Origin: Planococcus versutus
GTDB lineage: Bacteria > Bacillota > Bacilli > Bacillales_A > Planococcaceae
DNA length: 64,000 nucleotides
Reading direction: 5' to 3'
NCBI RefSeq assembly: GCF_001186155.3
Contig: NZ_CP016540.2
Coordinates: 2,582,001 to 2,646,000 of the forward strand
Shown here: one piece after another, positions 35,676-44,274 of the stretch
Position numbering within the stretch: the first letter of the stretch is position 1
Layout: each line of letters begins with the position of its first letter
The notes under the pieces: model-generated
Databases searched by the model: none
The model's input: the letters and a program-made list of their open reading frames with translations, nothing else
What the model was told of the DNA's origin: nothing
Program-made: the position numbers and the translations under genes

Positions 35676-36632
35676 TTATTTGTGGAGTGGGTGGTAGATG
35701 TATTTACGATATTTGCGTCCGCCTACGGGTTGGCAGTGGTTATTGAGTAGAAAGCGTTTAGCTGTGTCTAGACTTTTGAGTCCGATGAAATCGCGGCATT
35801 CCACTGTGTTGATAGCGGGTTTTATTAGCATAAACCAATCGTGTAGCGCTTCGATGTGGGCATTTCTACTGACGAGTCTGCATGTCTCGCATTCCCATGC
35901 AACCTGAGTTCTATGCATTTTGCCAAATTGGCAACGTGGGCAAAAGACGCCTGTTTCAATTTCAGTTTGCTGAATTTGAAATTTAGGAGCGAGTGGAAAT
36001 GGTTGGTAGTCTTGATGTGCTGCGAGGAATTTTTCGCTTAGCTGGTTGAGTTCTTCTATAGACAGAATCGACTTTGGCAGGTTTAATTCGGTTAAATAAA
36101 AATTTACTTCGCTCGCTGCTAAAATGCGCGAGTTTGGTGGCGTGTCTTCAACAGTTTGGGAAGGATGCGCAATGACTATGATGCTGAAAATTGGTAAATG
36201 AGAACCTATTTTTTCCAGAAATTTACACATTCGCATCGTTGTTTCGTTCATTTGCGTGATAGGGCTTTTATAGCTCCGAATTTCTCCATCCGCCAATGTG
36301 GAATAAAGCGCGCTCGGGTTTTGCTTGAATTGTAGCTTGCCGGTAATGTTTTTGACTTCTAGCAAAAAAATAGCGCTTTGTGTAATCAAAACGGTATCCA
36401 CTTGGATTTTGAATGGCTCGGGCAAGGAAAAATCTTGGATGATTTGATGAGCATACGGCGGATCGAAAAAAAAGAGCGCTTCATCTAACCGTTCTTCTCC
36501 ACTGAAACCTGCTCTCGCATTATTGAGACTATTTTTAACAGCCGCTCGTTTCGGATGAGTAGGTGACAATCTTTTCAATAAAGCTTCGTACCCCGCAATT
36601 TTCACTGGTTTTCCTCTGTATTTAATGATCAT
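35676..36632 (-). CDS. NERD domain protein with C-terminal zinc ribbon
   Basis: Nuclease-related domain protein of unknown role. The NERD segment (about 45-170) contains GFSGEERLDEAL, the strand with a conserved Asp in QVDTVLITQSAIFLLEVKN, and a Gln-containing SPITQMNETTMRM. These match the restriction-endonuclease-like fold core. The C-terminal part holds a four-cysteine ribbon (CPRCQFGKM then CETCR) and a short helical tail. Perfect AAAGGAGG 6-8 nt before the ATG. Relatives are common in Bacillales as single genes; DNA cleavage has not been shown for most. Confidence 0.85.
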   Translation of the reverse strand: MIIKYRGKPVKIAGYEALLKRLSPTHPKRAAVKNSLNNARAGFSGEERLDEALFFFDPPYAHQIIQDFSLPEPFKIQVDTVLITQSAIFLLEVKNITGKLQFKQNPSALYSTLADGEIRSYKSPITQMNETTMRMCKFLEKIGSHLPIFSIIVIAHPSQTVEDTPPNSRILAASEVNFYLTELNLPKSILSIEELNQLSEKFLAAHQDYQPFPLAPKFQIQQTEIETGVFCPRCQFGKMHRTQVAWECETCRLVSRNAHIEALHDWFMLIKPAINTVECRDFIGLKSLDTAKRFLLNNHCQPVGGRKYRKYIYHPLHK

Positions 36633-36829
36633 AAGTTTCCTCCTTTTTAACTAGCTTAGCAGGTCTTTTAACCGCTTGCCATTTATATCCAAATTTGATT
36701 TTTGATTGGCCTATGAGGGTCGTATATGAGATTTGGTGGATAAGGAGGTCTCATTTCTATATAAGCTTTTCGCAGGCGAAAAGTTTATCTTCTTTGCCTA
36801 ATTTTCTACAAGTATTCTGTGTACGCATC
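36633..36829. other. Gene-free gap with a small hairpin
   Basis: AAGCTTTTCG CAGG CGAAAAG (about 36768-36785) forms a hairpin closely like the one at 4855-4874 (GCTTTTCG TAAG CGAAAAGC). Nothing else is visible. Confidence 0.45.
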
Positions 36830-36854
36830 AAAAAAAAGCCGCCTTAATGGCGAC
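36830..36854 (-). terminator. Terminator of the rocB-like gene, with the stop codon in the loop
   Basis: Stem GTCGCC / GGCGGC (36849-36854 / 36838-36843) encloses ATTAA, which contains the TAA stop of the gene. Eight T follow on the minus strand. The stem's 5' arm is therefore coding sequence. Confidence 0.85.
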
Positions 36855-38457
36855 TTTTTATGGGTATAGATAGGATCATGTCTTCTAAAAGCATGGGCAT
36901 TTCTTCAAATGTGTTTTTGATGTGCAAGCGCTCTGTTCGTCTGTGTGCGTCTTTGCCGTAAGGGCCGACATTTAGAACAGGAGCGGTTAGTTGTTTCATT
37001 GCTTGGAACGGGATACTGTATGGATCGCCATATACGGGTGTATTGTTTTCGTAGGCGATCCAGCCGTCATTTTGGTCGTTGTAACTGACGTAGCTTAAGT
37101 CTGAGATGCCGTTGAAGAAATGGCTTTGTTTGACATCAAGGTCAAATTTTTCTTTTGCGTTTTTTGTGACTTGTTCAACGCACCGTTTAACTAGTTCGTT
37201 TTCGGTCGAGTTTACAGATGGGTAATATGGCGGCGCGAACATCAGTACTATCGCAGGCGTTAGCTCTTGGCAGTTGATCAGCAAGATGTCTGTGACGTGC
37301 ATCGATTTTTCACGGATGTCTAAATCTGGAAGTGCTAACGTGTCATGCAGCAAATCGGTAATGTAGTCATGGCCGAATTTAGTGCGTGCGTATTCCATAA
37401 GTTCTTCGTAGCGTAACACCTTTATGCCGCCGACAGGTTCAATATTTTCGCGTTCACACATAGCAAAGTAGTCGCGTTCGCAATGCGCTGCCGCTTCTTT
37501 TGCGACCGTTTCGAAAATCTCAAACACTTCTTCTGCAGTTCGTTTCATAGTAAAGACATTGTACATTGCTGACGTGCGGTACGGCGTTTGTGCTGAGTAT
37601 TCTAATTTCATATCACGTTGCGTGAGAGTTACCGGCAGCGGCGTGGATTCTCCGTAAACCACTTCTTTAAAGCTCGTATTCCATTCCATACGATGGGTTA
37701 AGTAAGTTGAGATATAACTTGATGTAATGCCTGATAGCGGTTCGCCCACATGCGTTTCTTTGCCATAAAATAAAGCAGACGGCATGATTTTGCCGATAGA
37801 TCCGGTGTATACATAATGTGCAGTATCTCCGGGTTTGCTCGCGAAGACAGGCTCTCCGTTTAAGAACAATATAAATTCTAAGTTGTGCTCGCGTTCGATA
37901 TCGAGCAGTCGCGATACACCATAACGCATACCTGCAGAGTTTACTTCTTCGTCTGGTACGGTCATCAATAGTAAGTTGATGTTCCACTTTTCGATCGACG
38001 CTTTCTCGATTAATGCCATGTGCAGTGCGAGTCCTGCTTTCATGTCCATTGTTCCGCGACCAAAAAGATATTCTCCTGAGTCAAGGTCTCGCAATGTATC
38101 TTCATCTAACTCTTCACGAATTTGTTTAAAAGCTTCACCAAGCAATTCTGGATTGCCTGCTAATGGTTCCAAATCGCCGTATTCGCCCGTATGAACGGTA
38201 TCGAAATGGCTAATTAACACAATCGTATCGACTGCCTCTGGATGTTTGTAAAGAGCCGTCACATTTTGGCGTCCCCAGTTGACTTCTCCCATTCCAATAT
38301 AATCTGGATGTTCTTGAAAATAAGGCAGTTCCATTAATTTATCTTTTAACTTATACGCAAACTCCACTTCTCCATCAGTTAAAGTTAAGCTTTTCCAACT
38401 GACAAGTTCACATAATAATGCTTGTAATTTTTCTGGTGTTCCCCATAATGCGGTCAC
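36844..38457 (-). CDS. RocB-like M20 family peptidase
   Basis: Metallohydrolase resembling RocB, a protein of the arginine utilisation regulon whose exact reaction is uncertain. The 537-aa protein is longer than ordinary M20 enzymes and has SHFDTVHTGEYGDL, then FGRGTMDMKAGLALHM (about 137-152) and TVPDEEVNSAGMRYG, the metal and catalytic positions. The C-terminal part is longer than usual, with FFNGISDLSYVSYNDQ. GTG start with GGGAG 9 nt upstream. No other roc genes are adjacent here. Confidence 0.83.
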   Translation of the reverse strand: MTALWGTPEKLQALLCELVSWKSLTLTDGEVEFAYKLKDKLMELPYFQEHPDYIGMGEVNWGRQNVTALYKHPEAVDTIVLISHFDTVHTGEYGDLEPLAGNPELLGEAFKQIREELDEDTLRDLDSGEYLFGRGTMDMKAGLALHMALIEKASIEKWNINLLLMTVPDEEVNSAGMRYGVSRLLDIEREHNLEFILFLNGEPVFASKPGDTAHYVYTGSIGKIMPSALFYGKETHVGEPLSGITSSYISTYLTHRMEWNTSFKEVVYGESTPLPVTLTQRDMKLEYSAQTPYRTSAMYNVFTMKRTAEEVFEIFETVAKEAAAHCERDYFAMCERENIEPVGGIKVLRYEELMEYARTKFGHDYITDLLHDTLALPDLDIREKSMHVTDILLINCQELTPAIVLMFAPPYYPSVNSTENELVKRCVEQVTKNAKEKFDLDVKQSHFFNGISDLSYVSYNDQNDGWIAYENNTPVYGDPYSIPFQAMKQLTAPVLNVGPYGKDAHRRTERLHIKNTFEEMPMLLEDMILSIPIKSRH

Positions 38458-38550
38458 GGCTCTACACTCCCTAATTATTCTTTACTTTTCTTCATTATAA
38501 TGAATTTTTTGTTAAATAAAAAGAAGATGACTCTAAAATATTTTTGCAAC

Positions 38551-38580
38551 AAAAAACGACTCATGAAAAAAGCCGTTTTT
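38551..38580 (-). terminator. Terminator overlapping the end of the EamA transporter gene
   Basis: AAAAAACGGC / G(T)CGTTTTTT hairpin around TTTTTTCATGA, which contains the stop codon. A T-run follows on the minus strand. Confidence 0.65.
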
Positions 38581-39475
38581 TACGTTTTTTCATTAAATCT
38601 TCAGCAGCCCCTGATCCAAATAGCACACCAATAACGATGAGCACCAATCCATAAATATGGCCAGAGGTAATTTTTTCATTTAAAATCACACTAGCGCCAA
38701 CTAATGAAAATAATGTATTCAAGTTCATAAAAATTGCAGCTTTTGTTGGGCCAGCTTGCCCTATCGAATAATTGTAAAGCATATGACCGACTGCGGTTCC
38801 GAGCATTGCAGAAAAGAAAAAAGCGACCCAAAAAGATGTGGGTGCATCAGCAAAAGCTGCAATTTCACCCGGTTCTTGTAGCAGCGAAATGACAAACAAC
38901 ACGACCGAGCCGATGATAAACATATAACCTGTTAGTAAGCGTGGATCCAAGGTACGGGCGGCATTGGCGATAACAATATAACTTAGCACTTGCGCCAAAA
39001 TCGACAAGAATACGTAAACGTCTCCAATGTTCAAACCCGTTGATGCTCCACTGCCCACCATAACCGTAGCGGCCACACCCGCAAATCCAACAACAACTCC
39101 AAACCATTGAAGCTTAGATGGGTAATTGCGCATAATTAATGACACCAGCACCGCCGTTAACATCGGTCCTGTCCCGAGAATCAATCCAGCATTTGAGCCG
39201 GTTGTTACGGCTAAGCCATTTGACAAGAAATAATGATGTCCTACGACATTGAGTAGCGAGCCAAGAAAAATAAATTTCCATTCTTTTTTAGCTGGCCACC
39301 GCAACAGTTTGAACCTTGTGAGAATTGCCATCACAGACAAGCCTGCCAAAAAAATACGAAATGCGGTTAAAGTGACAGGATCGACAAATGACAACATGTA
39401 TTTAACCGCGGACAAGTTAAAGCCCCAGACAATCATCACAGCCGTTAAAATGCCATAAATTTTCCATTGATTCAA
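38561..39475 (-). CDS. DMT superfamily transporter (EamA domain protein)
   Basis: Ten-helix metabolite exporter of the drug/metabolite transporter group, with two EamA repeats (about 8-140 and 152-290). Helices include AVMIVWGFNLSAVKY and GPTKAAIFMNLNTLFSLVGA, both typical. The TTG at 39475 lies 9 nt behind GAAGG and is preferred to the TTG two codons earlier. Substrate unknown. It sits upstream of the rocB-like gene in the same direction with a gap of about 100 bp, so co-transcription is possible but unproven. Confidence 0.86.
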   Translation of the reverse strand: MNQWKIYGILTAVMIVWGFNLSAVKYMLSFVDPVTLTAFRIFLAGLSVMAILTRFKLLRWPAKKEWKFIFLGSLLNVVGHHYFLSNGLAVTTGSNAGLILGTGPMLTAVLVSLIMRNYPSKLQWFGVVVGFAGVAATVMVGSGASTGLNIGDVYVFLSILAQVLSYIVIANAARTLDPRLLTGYMFIIGSVVLFVISLLQEPGEIAAFADAPTSFWVAFFFSAMLGTAVGHMLYNYSIGQAGPTKAAIFMNLNTLFSLVGASVILNEKITSGHIYGLVLIVIGVLFGSGAAEDLMKKRKKRLFS

Positions 39476-39538
39476 ATCCAAAGACCTTCTTTCGCCTTTC
39501 TGTAGAAAAGCCCTTATTTTTGATTTTTTTGGAACAGT

Positions 39539-41002
39539 TTACTTAGGTGTTTGGATAGTGTATTGATATGCTTTTCGATCGATCAATAAACTGAAAGCGA
39601 TAAAAGCAGCAAGCGATAATAACACGGGTACTGTAACGGTATGAACACCGAACAAATTACCGTTTGCCAGGTTGTAAAAATGCAAAGCGATATAGCTACT
39701 AATTCCTGTCATCATCGATGCAATGGCGCCGTATTTATTGCCCCATTTCCAATACAACCCCAGCACAATCGGCCAAATAAAGGCCGCTTCCAACCCACCA
39801 AACGCAAACAAATTCAAGAAAATGAGCAGTTCAGGTGGATTTAATGCGAGCAAAAAGACAATTATGCCGAGTACGCCCGTCACACCAAACGAAATGCGTT
39901 TAATGGTTTTAAGTGTGGCATCTGGTTTTACATAATTCAAATACACGTCTTTCACAATCGATGAACTAACTAGTAATAACAACGAATCGACGGTCGACAT
40001 AATCGCAGCCATTGGCGCGGCGAGGACGATTCCAGCGACCCACGGCGGCAAAGTTTCAAGCGCAATTAGCGGAATGACTTTATCCCCAATTTCAATGCCT
40101 GGCATAACAGGACGTGCAAAAACGCCGATCAAATGCATATTCAGCATGATAAAACCAGTTACAAACGTGCCAATAATTAACGCCCTGTGCATGGCACGCG
40201 AATTTTTATAAGACATAGCACGTACTGCAATTTGTGGCAAGCCAACAACGCCAACGCCGACTAAAATCCAAAAAGAAGAAACGTAAGCAGCGGTTAAATC
40301 ACCGTTTGCACCATATGGCGTGACTAAATTTGGGTTTTCAGCAATCAAATCATTGACGATGTTTGGAATGCCCCCTCCTGCAACAATGACCGCAATCAGT
40401 AACACAAGTGTACCGATAAGCATGACGGCTCCTTGTACAGCATCGGTCAAGGCAACGGCACGAAACCCACCAATCGTCACATACACAAGCACACTAACAG
40501 CAAATAAAAACAACGCTGAATTATAAGATAATCCTGTCAGTGATTCCACAAGACGCGCACCGCCAATCCATTGTGCGGCCATTGCGGAAAATAAGAAAAC
40601 AATAATGCTAAAAGCTGACAGCAAGACAACGAAAGTGCTATTGTAACGAGCTTTCAAAAAATCAATCATGGTAATTGCTTTATAGCGCCGTGCCATAATG
40701 GCGTATTTTTTACCAAGAATCATTAACACAAAATAACCTGTAACCACTTGTGCCATGGCAAGCAACACCCAACCAAACCCTAACGTATAGGCGGTTCCAG
40801 GACCTCCAAGAAAACTTGACGCACTGCCGTAAGTCGCAACCATCGTCATAGCGAGTACAAAGCCACCTAGTTCACGGCCACCTAAAAAATAATCGCTAAT
40901 AAAATTGGAAGAACTCGCTAATTTACGGCTTGACCAATAACCGATAAAAAAGATGATCAGTAAAAACACGAGCATGGGTACTAATACGGCGTAATTCATC
41001 AT
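39539..41002 (-). CDS. panF: Sodium/pantothenate symporter PanF
   Basis: Sodium-coupled uptake of pantothenate for coenzyme A. The 487-aa protein has about 13 helices of the sodium:solute symporter family. It opens with LVFLLIIFFIGYWSSRKLA and carries SDYFLGGRELGGFVLAMTM, ATYGSASSFLGGPG and MAAIMSTVDSLLLLVSS signatures of PanF. Identification is strengthened by the upstream YhdT-family gene, with which panF is usually paired. The two overlap by four bases (ATGA). Confidence 0.9.
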   Translation of the reverse strand: MMNYAVLVPMLVFLLIIFFIGYWSSRKLASSSNFISDYFLGGRELGGFVLAMTMVATYGSASSFLGGPGTAYTLGFGWVLLAMAQVVTGYFVLMILGKKYAIMARRYKAITMIDFLKARYNSTFVVLLSAFSIIVFLFSAMAAQWIGGARLVESLTGLSYNSALFLFAVSVLVYVTIGGFRAVALTDAVQGAVMLIGTLVLLIAVIVAGGGIPNIVNDLIAENPNLVTPYGANGDLTAAYVSSFWILVGVGVVGLPQIAVRAMSYKNSRAMHRALIIGTFVTGFIMLNMHLIGVFARPVMPGIEIGDKVIPLIALETLPPWVAGIVLAAPMAAIMSTVDSLLLLVSSSIVKDVYLNYVKPDATLKTIKRISFGVTGVLGIIVFLLALNPPELLIFLNLFAFGGLEAAFIWPIVLGLYWKWGNKYGAIASMMTGISSYIALHFYNLANGNLFGVHTVTVPVLLSLAAFIAFSLLIDRKAYQYTIQTPK

Positions 41003-41265
41003 TCCTCCTCCTCTTCATCAAACGGGACTTCGACAAAGAAGAATTTAACGACAATGACAACCAATACCGAAATTAATAGGAATCCTACCACACAGCTATA
41101 AAAAAACCAATCCGGCAAGCCGAAAACGTAACGGTACTCTTCAACAGGACGTGAGCCTAAGCCGTAAGCAAAGCCAAACCACCACAAAAAATTGAACAAG
41201 GCTAAGCCAAGCCCAATCCATGCTTCTCGGTGCGCTATTTTAAAACGCCAATCCAATTCCTCCAT
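40999..41265 (-). CDS. YhdT family small membrane protein (DUF997)
   Basis: Small two-helix membrane protein (88 aa) found next to panF in many bacteria and presumed to assist the symporter. Start chosen at the ATG of MEELDW (41265) with GGAG 8 nt upstream; the frame extends 20 codons further without a ribosome site. Helices are about 16-35 and 52-75, with a family-typical WFGFAYGLGSRP loop between. The tail is acidic (EVPFDEEEEE). Translationally coupled to panF. Confidence 0.88.
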   Translation of the reverse strand: MEELDWRFKIAHREAWIGLGLALFNFLWWFGFAYGLGSRPVEEYRYVFGLPDWFFYSCVVGFLLISVLVVIVVKFFFVEVPFDEEEEE

Positions 41266-41381
41266 CACATACACTCCGATCGTTGTCTTTTTATGGCTAT
41301 TTCTCGCGTTGTTCTTTTTCTTCATCTATCGTACACCATTGACGAGTTTTGATTAACCCCTACGTGTGCTTTTTAAGCAGG

Positions 41382-41413
41382 TAAAAACCCGAAAGCTTAA
41401 ACTTCCGGGTTTG
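41382..41413 (-). terminator. Terminator of the HlyD-like adaptor gene
   Basis: AAACCCGGAAGTTT / CTTTCGGGTTT stem, followed by TTTTTACC on the minus strand, 4 bp after the stop codon. Confidence 0.85.
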
Positions 41414-41417
41414 AGTT

Positions 41418-42716
41418 TTAACGAGCTAGTAAATATTCTACATATGCACGCCAATAGGTATTTTTCGCTTCTTCGAAATCTGGTTGGCGGCTCGGGAAAG
41501 GCATAAACACTTTCGGTGGCACAACAAATTTCTCCAGTTTTTCTTCGTGGATTATAACCGTTCCAACTTCAGGAGCTTCAGATAATACCGCTTTTGTGCC
41601 ATCTTCAAAATTGGTCGTCACTGACACTGTTTTGGGTCGTCCGTTTATATGTAACGAATGCGCTTTGCCGGTAACACCGTCATAATCAAAAAGCCAAGAA
41701 ATCGGCAAGGCTACTGCATCACTAGCTGACTTTAACGTAATGGCGGTGTTGACATTGGCGCCATAAGGCAATGGATTTTCGATCGGTGCATCAGCGACGA
41801 TGCGTATTTCATAATACGCCAACGGATTGTTTTGTTGTTTTGGATCTAATTGATGATAAGCTTCTAGCCATTTCGATTCTTCGGCAGGCATTTCAGAAAT
41901 ACGTTGAACCGTTCCTGTGACGATGCCATCGATGCCTTCACCTTGAATTTGAACAGGATCTGTCACTTGTACCGATGGCCACTCGTCTTCTAATACATAA
42001 CTCAAAAACACTTTTTCTGTTGAATAAATTTCGATGCTTAATGGTTCTGTATCACGATTGATTTTCGAAACTGTTCCATCAACGGGACTAATTACCGAAG
42101 GACTTGATAAATTTTGTGCAAGCTGCGCATTTAAAACCGCTAATTGTGAGTCTAGTGCAGCTAATTGTTGCTCAGCTTGCGCAATTCCTGCAGCGTATGA
42201 ACCGTCTTGTGGTACTGCAACACCCACAGAAACGTTAACATCAAATTTTATAACTTCGTCTTCTTCATTGGTGATTTCGGAATTATTGGATGCATCTCGT
42301 GACACCGCACCCCCTTGTGCAGCTTTTGCTTGTTCCAATGTTGCAAGTGAAGCTTTCACTTCGGTGCGTTGACTTTCTAATGCTATTTTTTGGGTTTCCC
42401 ATACAGCTCGTTGGTCCTCTGTTTCCGCTTCATTTAAAATGGCCAACTCAGATCCAGCAGTAACCGCGTCTCCTTCGTTAACTGTCCATTGCTGCAATGC
42501 TTCGTTGTCTTGAATATAAATTTCGACCGTATCTTCAGGGACCGTTAAGGCTTCTTTAAACAAATTGGTCGTGTAAGCATGCGCATATGTTTGTTCATAA
42601 TCATCGACGTAAACGCTTTTTGGCAAAATGCTTTTCTCACCGAACAGTAATAACGCATTGGCAGTCAAAAAAGCGACAATCGCTACGGATAACCCAACAA
42701 AATAGAATTTATTCAA
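41418..42716 (-). CDS. HlyD-like efflux adaptor (membrane fusion protein), no transporter partner nearby
   Basis: Secreted adaptor-like protein with one N-terminal anchor helix (about 5-26). After it comes a biotinyl/lipoyl-like half motif (QWTVNEGDAVTAGSELAIL, about 77-95), a coiled-coil hairpin (100-200, rich in Gln/Ala/Glu), the second lipoyl half (SPSVISPVDGTVSKI, about 210-225) and beta-barrel text. This is the order of membrane fusion proteins. In Gram-positives such adaptors normally pair with a MacB-type ABC transporter, which I do not see here. It overlaps the preceding membrane-protein gene by eight bases, so the two form an operon. Confidence 0.78.
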   Translation of the reverse strand: MNKFYFVGLSVAIVAFLTANALLLFGEKSILPKSVYVDDYEQTYAHAYTTNLFKEALTVPEDTVEIYIQDNEALQQWTVNEGDAVTAGSELAILNEAETEDQRAVWETQKIALESQRTEVKASLATLEQAKAAQGGAVSRDASNNSEITNEEDEVIKFDVNVSVGVAVPQDGSYAAGIAQAEQQLAALDSQLAVLNAQLAQNLSSPSVISPVDGTVSKINRDTEPLSIEIYSTEKVFLSYVLEDEWPSVQVTDPVQIQGEGIDGIVTGTVQRISEMPAEESKWLEAYHQLDPKQQNNPLAYYEIRIVADAPIENPLPYGANVNTAITLKSASDAVALPISWLFDYDGVTGKAHSLHINGRPKTVSVTTNFEDGTKAVLSEAPEVGTVIIHEEKLEKFVVPPKVFMPFPSRQPDFEEAKNTYWRAYVEYLLAR

Positions 42717-43401
42717 AGGGATTCCCGCCTTCCATAAAACCGCCTAGTATATCGTCCACTGGGATTAAACTAACTGACGCAACAATCAAGGCCGACACTA
42801 TGTGAAGAATGATCAAACCAAACAAAATCAGTGCCGGATTTATCTTCGTAAAGCTCCGAATAAATCGGTATTGCACCGCAATGATTAGCGACGTAAACAA
42901 CGTTAGCTGATTAAAAAAATAAATCAAAAACGAATGGTCCAAAAACGTATAAGCAATCGGACCGAACGAGAAAATAGAGACCGACATCGTATAGCCAGTC
43001 ACTGCAAACAACAGACTAATCAATCCCTTTTCAATGATCAGTAAAGCCGTCACATAAATTTGCATAATGAGCGCTGCACGCCACGGCAACCGTAAGAGTT
43101 TGCTGTACAAAAATGCTGTTCCGTAAACATGAAAAGCTACATAAAAACCACCCCATAGAAGCGTTCCCATAAGTGATGTCCAACGCGCGACTGTATATGC
43201 ATCCCACATACCTGCTGCGAGAAGAGGTGTCAGTGATTCTGTATTCATGCCCCAAACTTCACTAACGGCAAAAACCAAAAGACCCATTAGAAAAATCCAA
43301 GCAATGCGTTTACTAACGTTCCGCATTTCGGTTGTTTGTATATTATGTATAAGCTGCCCTTGTCTCGGGAAAAAGTGCCAAAATCTAAAGTCTGATATCA
43401 T
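42709..43401 (-). CDS. Polytopic membrane protein, possibly YIP1-like, paired with the HlyD-like adaptor
   Basis: Unknown function. Start chosen at ATG 43401 (MISDFRFWHFF) with AAAGGA 9 nt upstream. A short cytoplasmic N-terminus precedes five or six hydrophobic helices between about residue 35 and 220. Layout resembles YIP1-domain proteins, but I cannot name diagnostic residues, so this is tentative. The 8-bp overlap with the adaptor gene implies joint expression and perhaps a joint complex. Confidence 0.65.
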   Translation of the reverse strand: MISDFRFWHFFPRQGQLIHNIQTTEMRNVSKRIAWIFLMGLLVFAVSEVWGMNTESLTPLLAAGMWDAYTVARWTSLMGTLLWGGFYVAFHVYGTAFLYSKLLRLPWRAALIMQIYVTALLIIEKGLISLLFAVTGYTMSVSIFSFGPIAYTFLDHSFLIYFFNQLTLFTSLIIAVQYRFIRSFTKINPALILFGLIILHIVSALIVASVSLIPVDDILGGFMEGGNPFE

Positions 43402-43419
43402 GCGTATGATTCCTTTCAA

Positions 43420-43597
43420 GGCAATTGACGTTCTGCTTCACTTTACTTTACCAAAAAAGCGCTCTCTTTGAAACGTATTCGCTGACACATTTTACAATAT
43501 ATGAGCTGTTTGAGTCAAAAGACATAGAAATACGGTCGAATGGCGTGGGTTTGTTTGCGACTTGCCCAGTGTTTGCTTGGCTTACTCCAAAACAAAA
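43420..43597. other. Gap between the membrane-protein gene and the element-bearing terminator
   Basis: About 180 bp with no supported frame. It must contain the promoter of the membrane-protein/adaptor operon, but no clear -10/-35 pair was found. Confidence 0.4.
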
Positions 43598-43620
43598 AGG
43601 CTGTTCACAAGGAACAGCCT
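43598..43620 (-). terminator. Distal copy of the DUF2187 gene terminator hairpin (left flank of element 2)
   Basis: AGGCTGTTC ACAAG GAACAGCCT, identical over 23 bp to 43898-43920 and in the same orientation. On the minus strand this copy alone is followed by a T-tract (TTTTTGTTTT). Confidence 0.85.
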
Positions 43621-43897
43621 CAGACTGTAGACAAAGTCTTATTAAACTGAATAGTGATGTATAATCTCCAACTGGGCTGACCACTCCGCTTTCCGGTGGG
43701 CTCAGCTTCAGCCTCCTCGTCACTGACGTTCCTGCGGGGTCTTCAGCTTTCGCTGTCCCACAGGAGTCTTCGTGGACCAGCCCAGTTGGAGGGTTCCAGC
43801 TCTAATCAAAGTGAGATTATTTAGTACATTTCACAATAAAAATACATGATCAAGCCTTTTCATCTACTCACTTAAGGATTCTTTTGTCTACAAGCCG
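43621..43897. mobile_element. Short non-coding element 2 (277 bp), inserted within a terminator
   Basis: Begins CAGACTGTAGACAAAGTC and ends TTTTGTCTACAAGCCG, giving inverted ends TGTAGACAAA. The central 124-bp block (43667-43790) with 13-bp perfect inverted repeats differs from that of element 1 at few positions. Flanked by two 23-bp identical terminator hairpins exactly 300 bp apart. No coding capacity. Confidence 0.7.
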
Positions 43898-43927
43898 AGG
43901 CTGTTCACAAGGAACAGCCTTTTTTTC
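43898..43927 (-). terminator. Proximal copy of the DUF2187 gene terminator hairpin (right flank of element 2)
   Basis: Same 23-bp palindrome, 9 bp past the stop codon. On the minus strand it has an A-tract before it but runs into CGGCTTG of the element instead of a T-tract, so alone it should terminate poorly. Confidence 0.75.
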
Positions 43928-43935
43928 TAGTTAGT

Positions 43936-44163
43936 TTATGATTCAATAATACGGTATTTCTTATGTGAAATTACGGTCATGTTAGATGCCGCACCAATTT
44001 CTTTTGCGTCTTCTGGTGAGATTTCTACAATCACTGAGTTGTCCATAATCTTGAAAATCGTTCCATTAACATCCACATCGTTACGAGTGAAAGATATCCA
44101 TTCACCGATGTAGCGCGCCGCTACGAATTCTGATACTTCTTTTTCATGGGGTTGGAAAGCCAT
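43936..44163 (-). CDS. DUF2187 (YkvS-like) family protein
   Basis: Small soluble protein, 75 aa from the ATG at 44163 (MAFQPHEKEV). It is beta-rich, with VAARYIGEWISFTRNDVDVNG split by a turn and ending VISHKKYRIIE. The layout matches DUF2187, a small SH3-like family of Bacillales with no known function. The frame runs three codons further up, but that GTG overlaps the ribosome site. An extended -10 promoter lies about 40 bp upstream, so it is a single-gene unit. Confidence 0.8.
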   Translation of the reverse strand: MAFQPHEKEVSEFVAARYIGEWISFTRNDVDVNGTIFKIMDNSVIVEISPEDAKEIGAASNMTVISHKKYRIIES

Positions 44164-44200
44164 CAATACCACGCCTCTCTTTTTAAAACGCTATCTGTCT

Positions 44201-44209
44201 ATTATACCA
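44201..44209 (-). promoter_or_regulatory. Extended -10 promoter of the DUF2187 gene
   Basis: Minus strand reads TGTGGTATAAT: a perfect TATAAT (44201-44206) with a TGG extension. The -35 region is weak. Confidence 0.55.
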
Positions 44210-44274
44210 CAAACTGACTTCTATTTCATCTTTGACGACAAGGCATTCTTGAATGTTTTTATTCAATACTTTTT

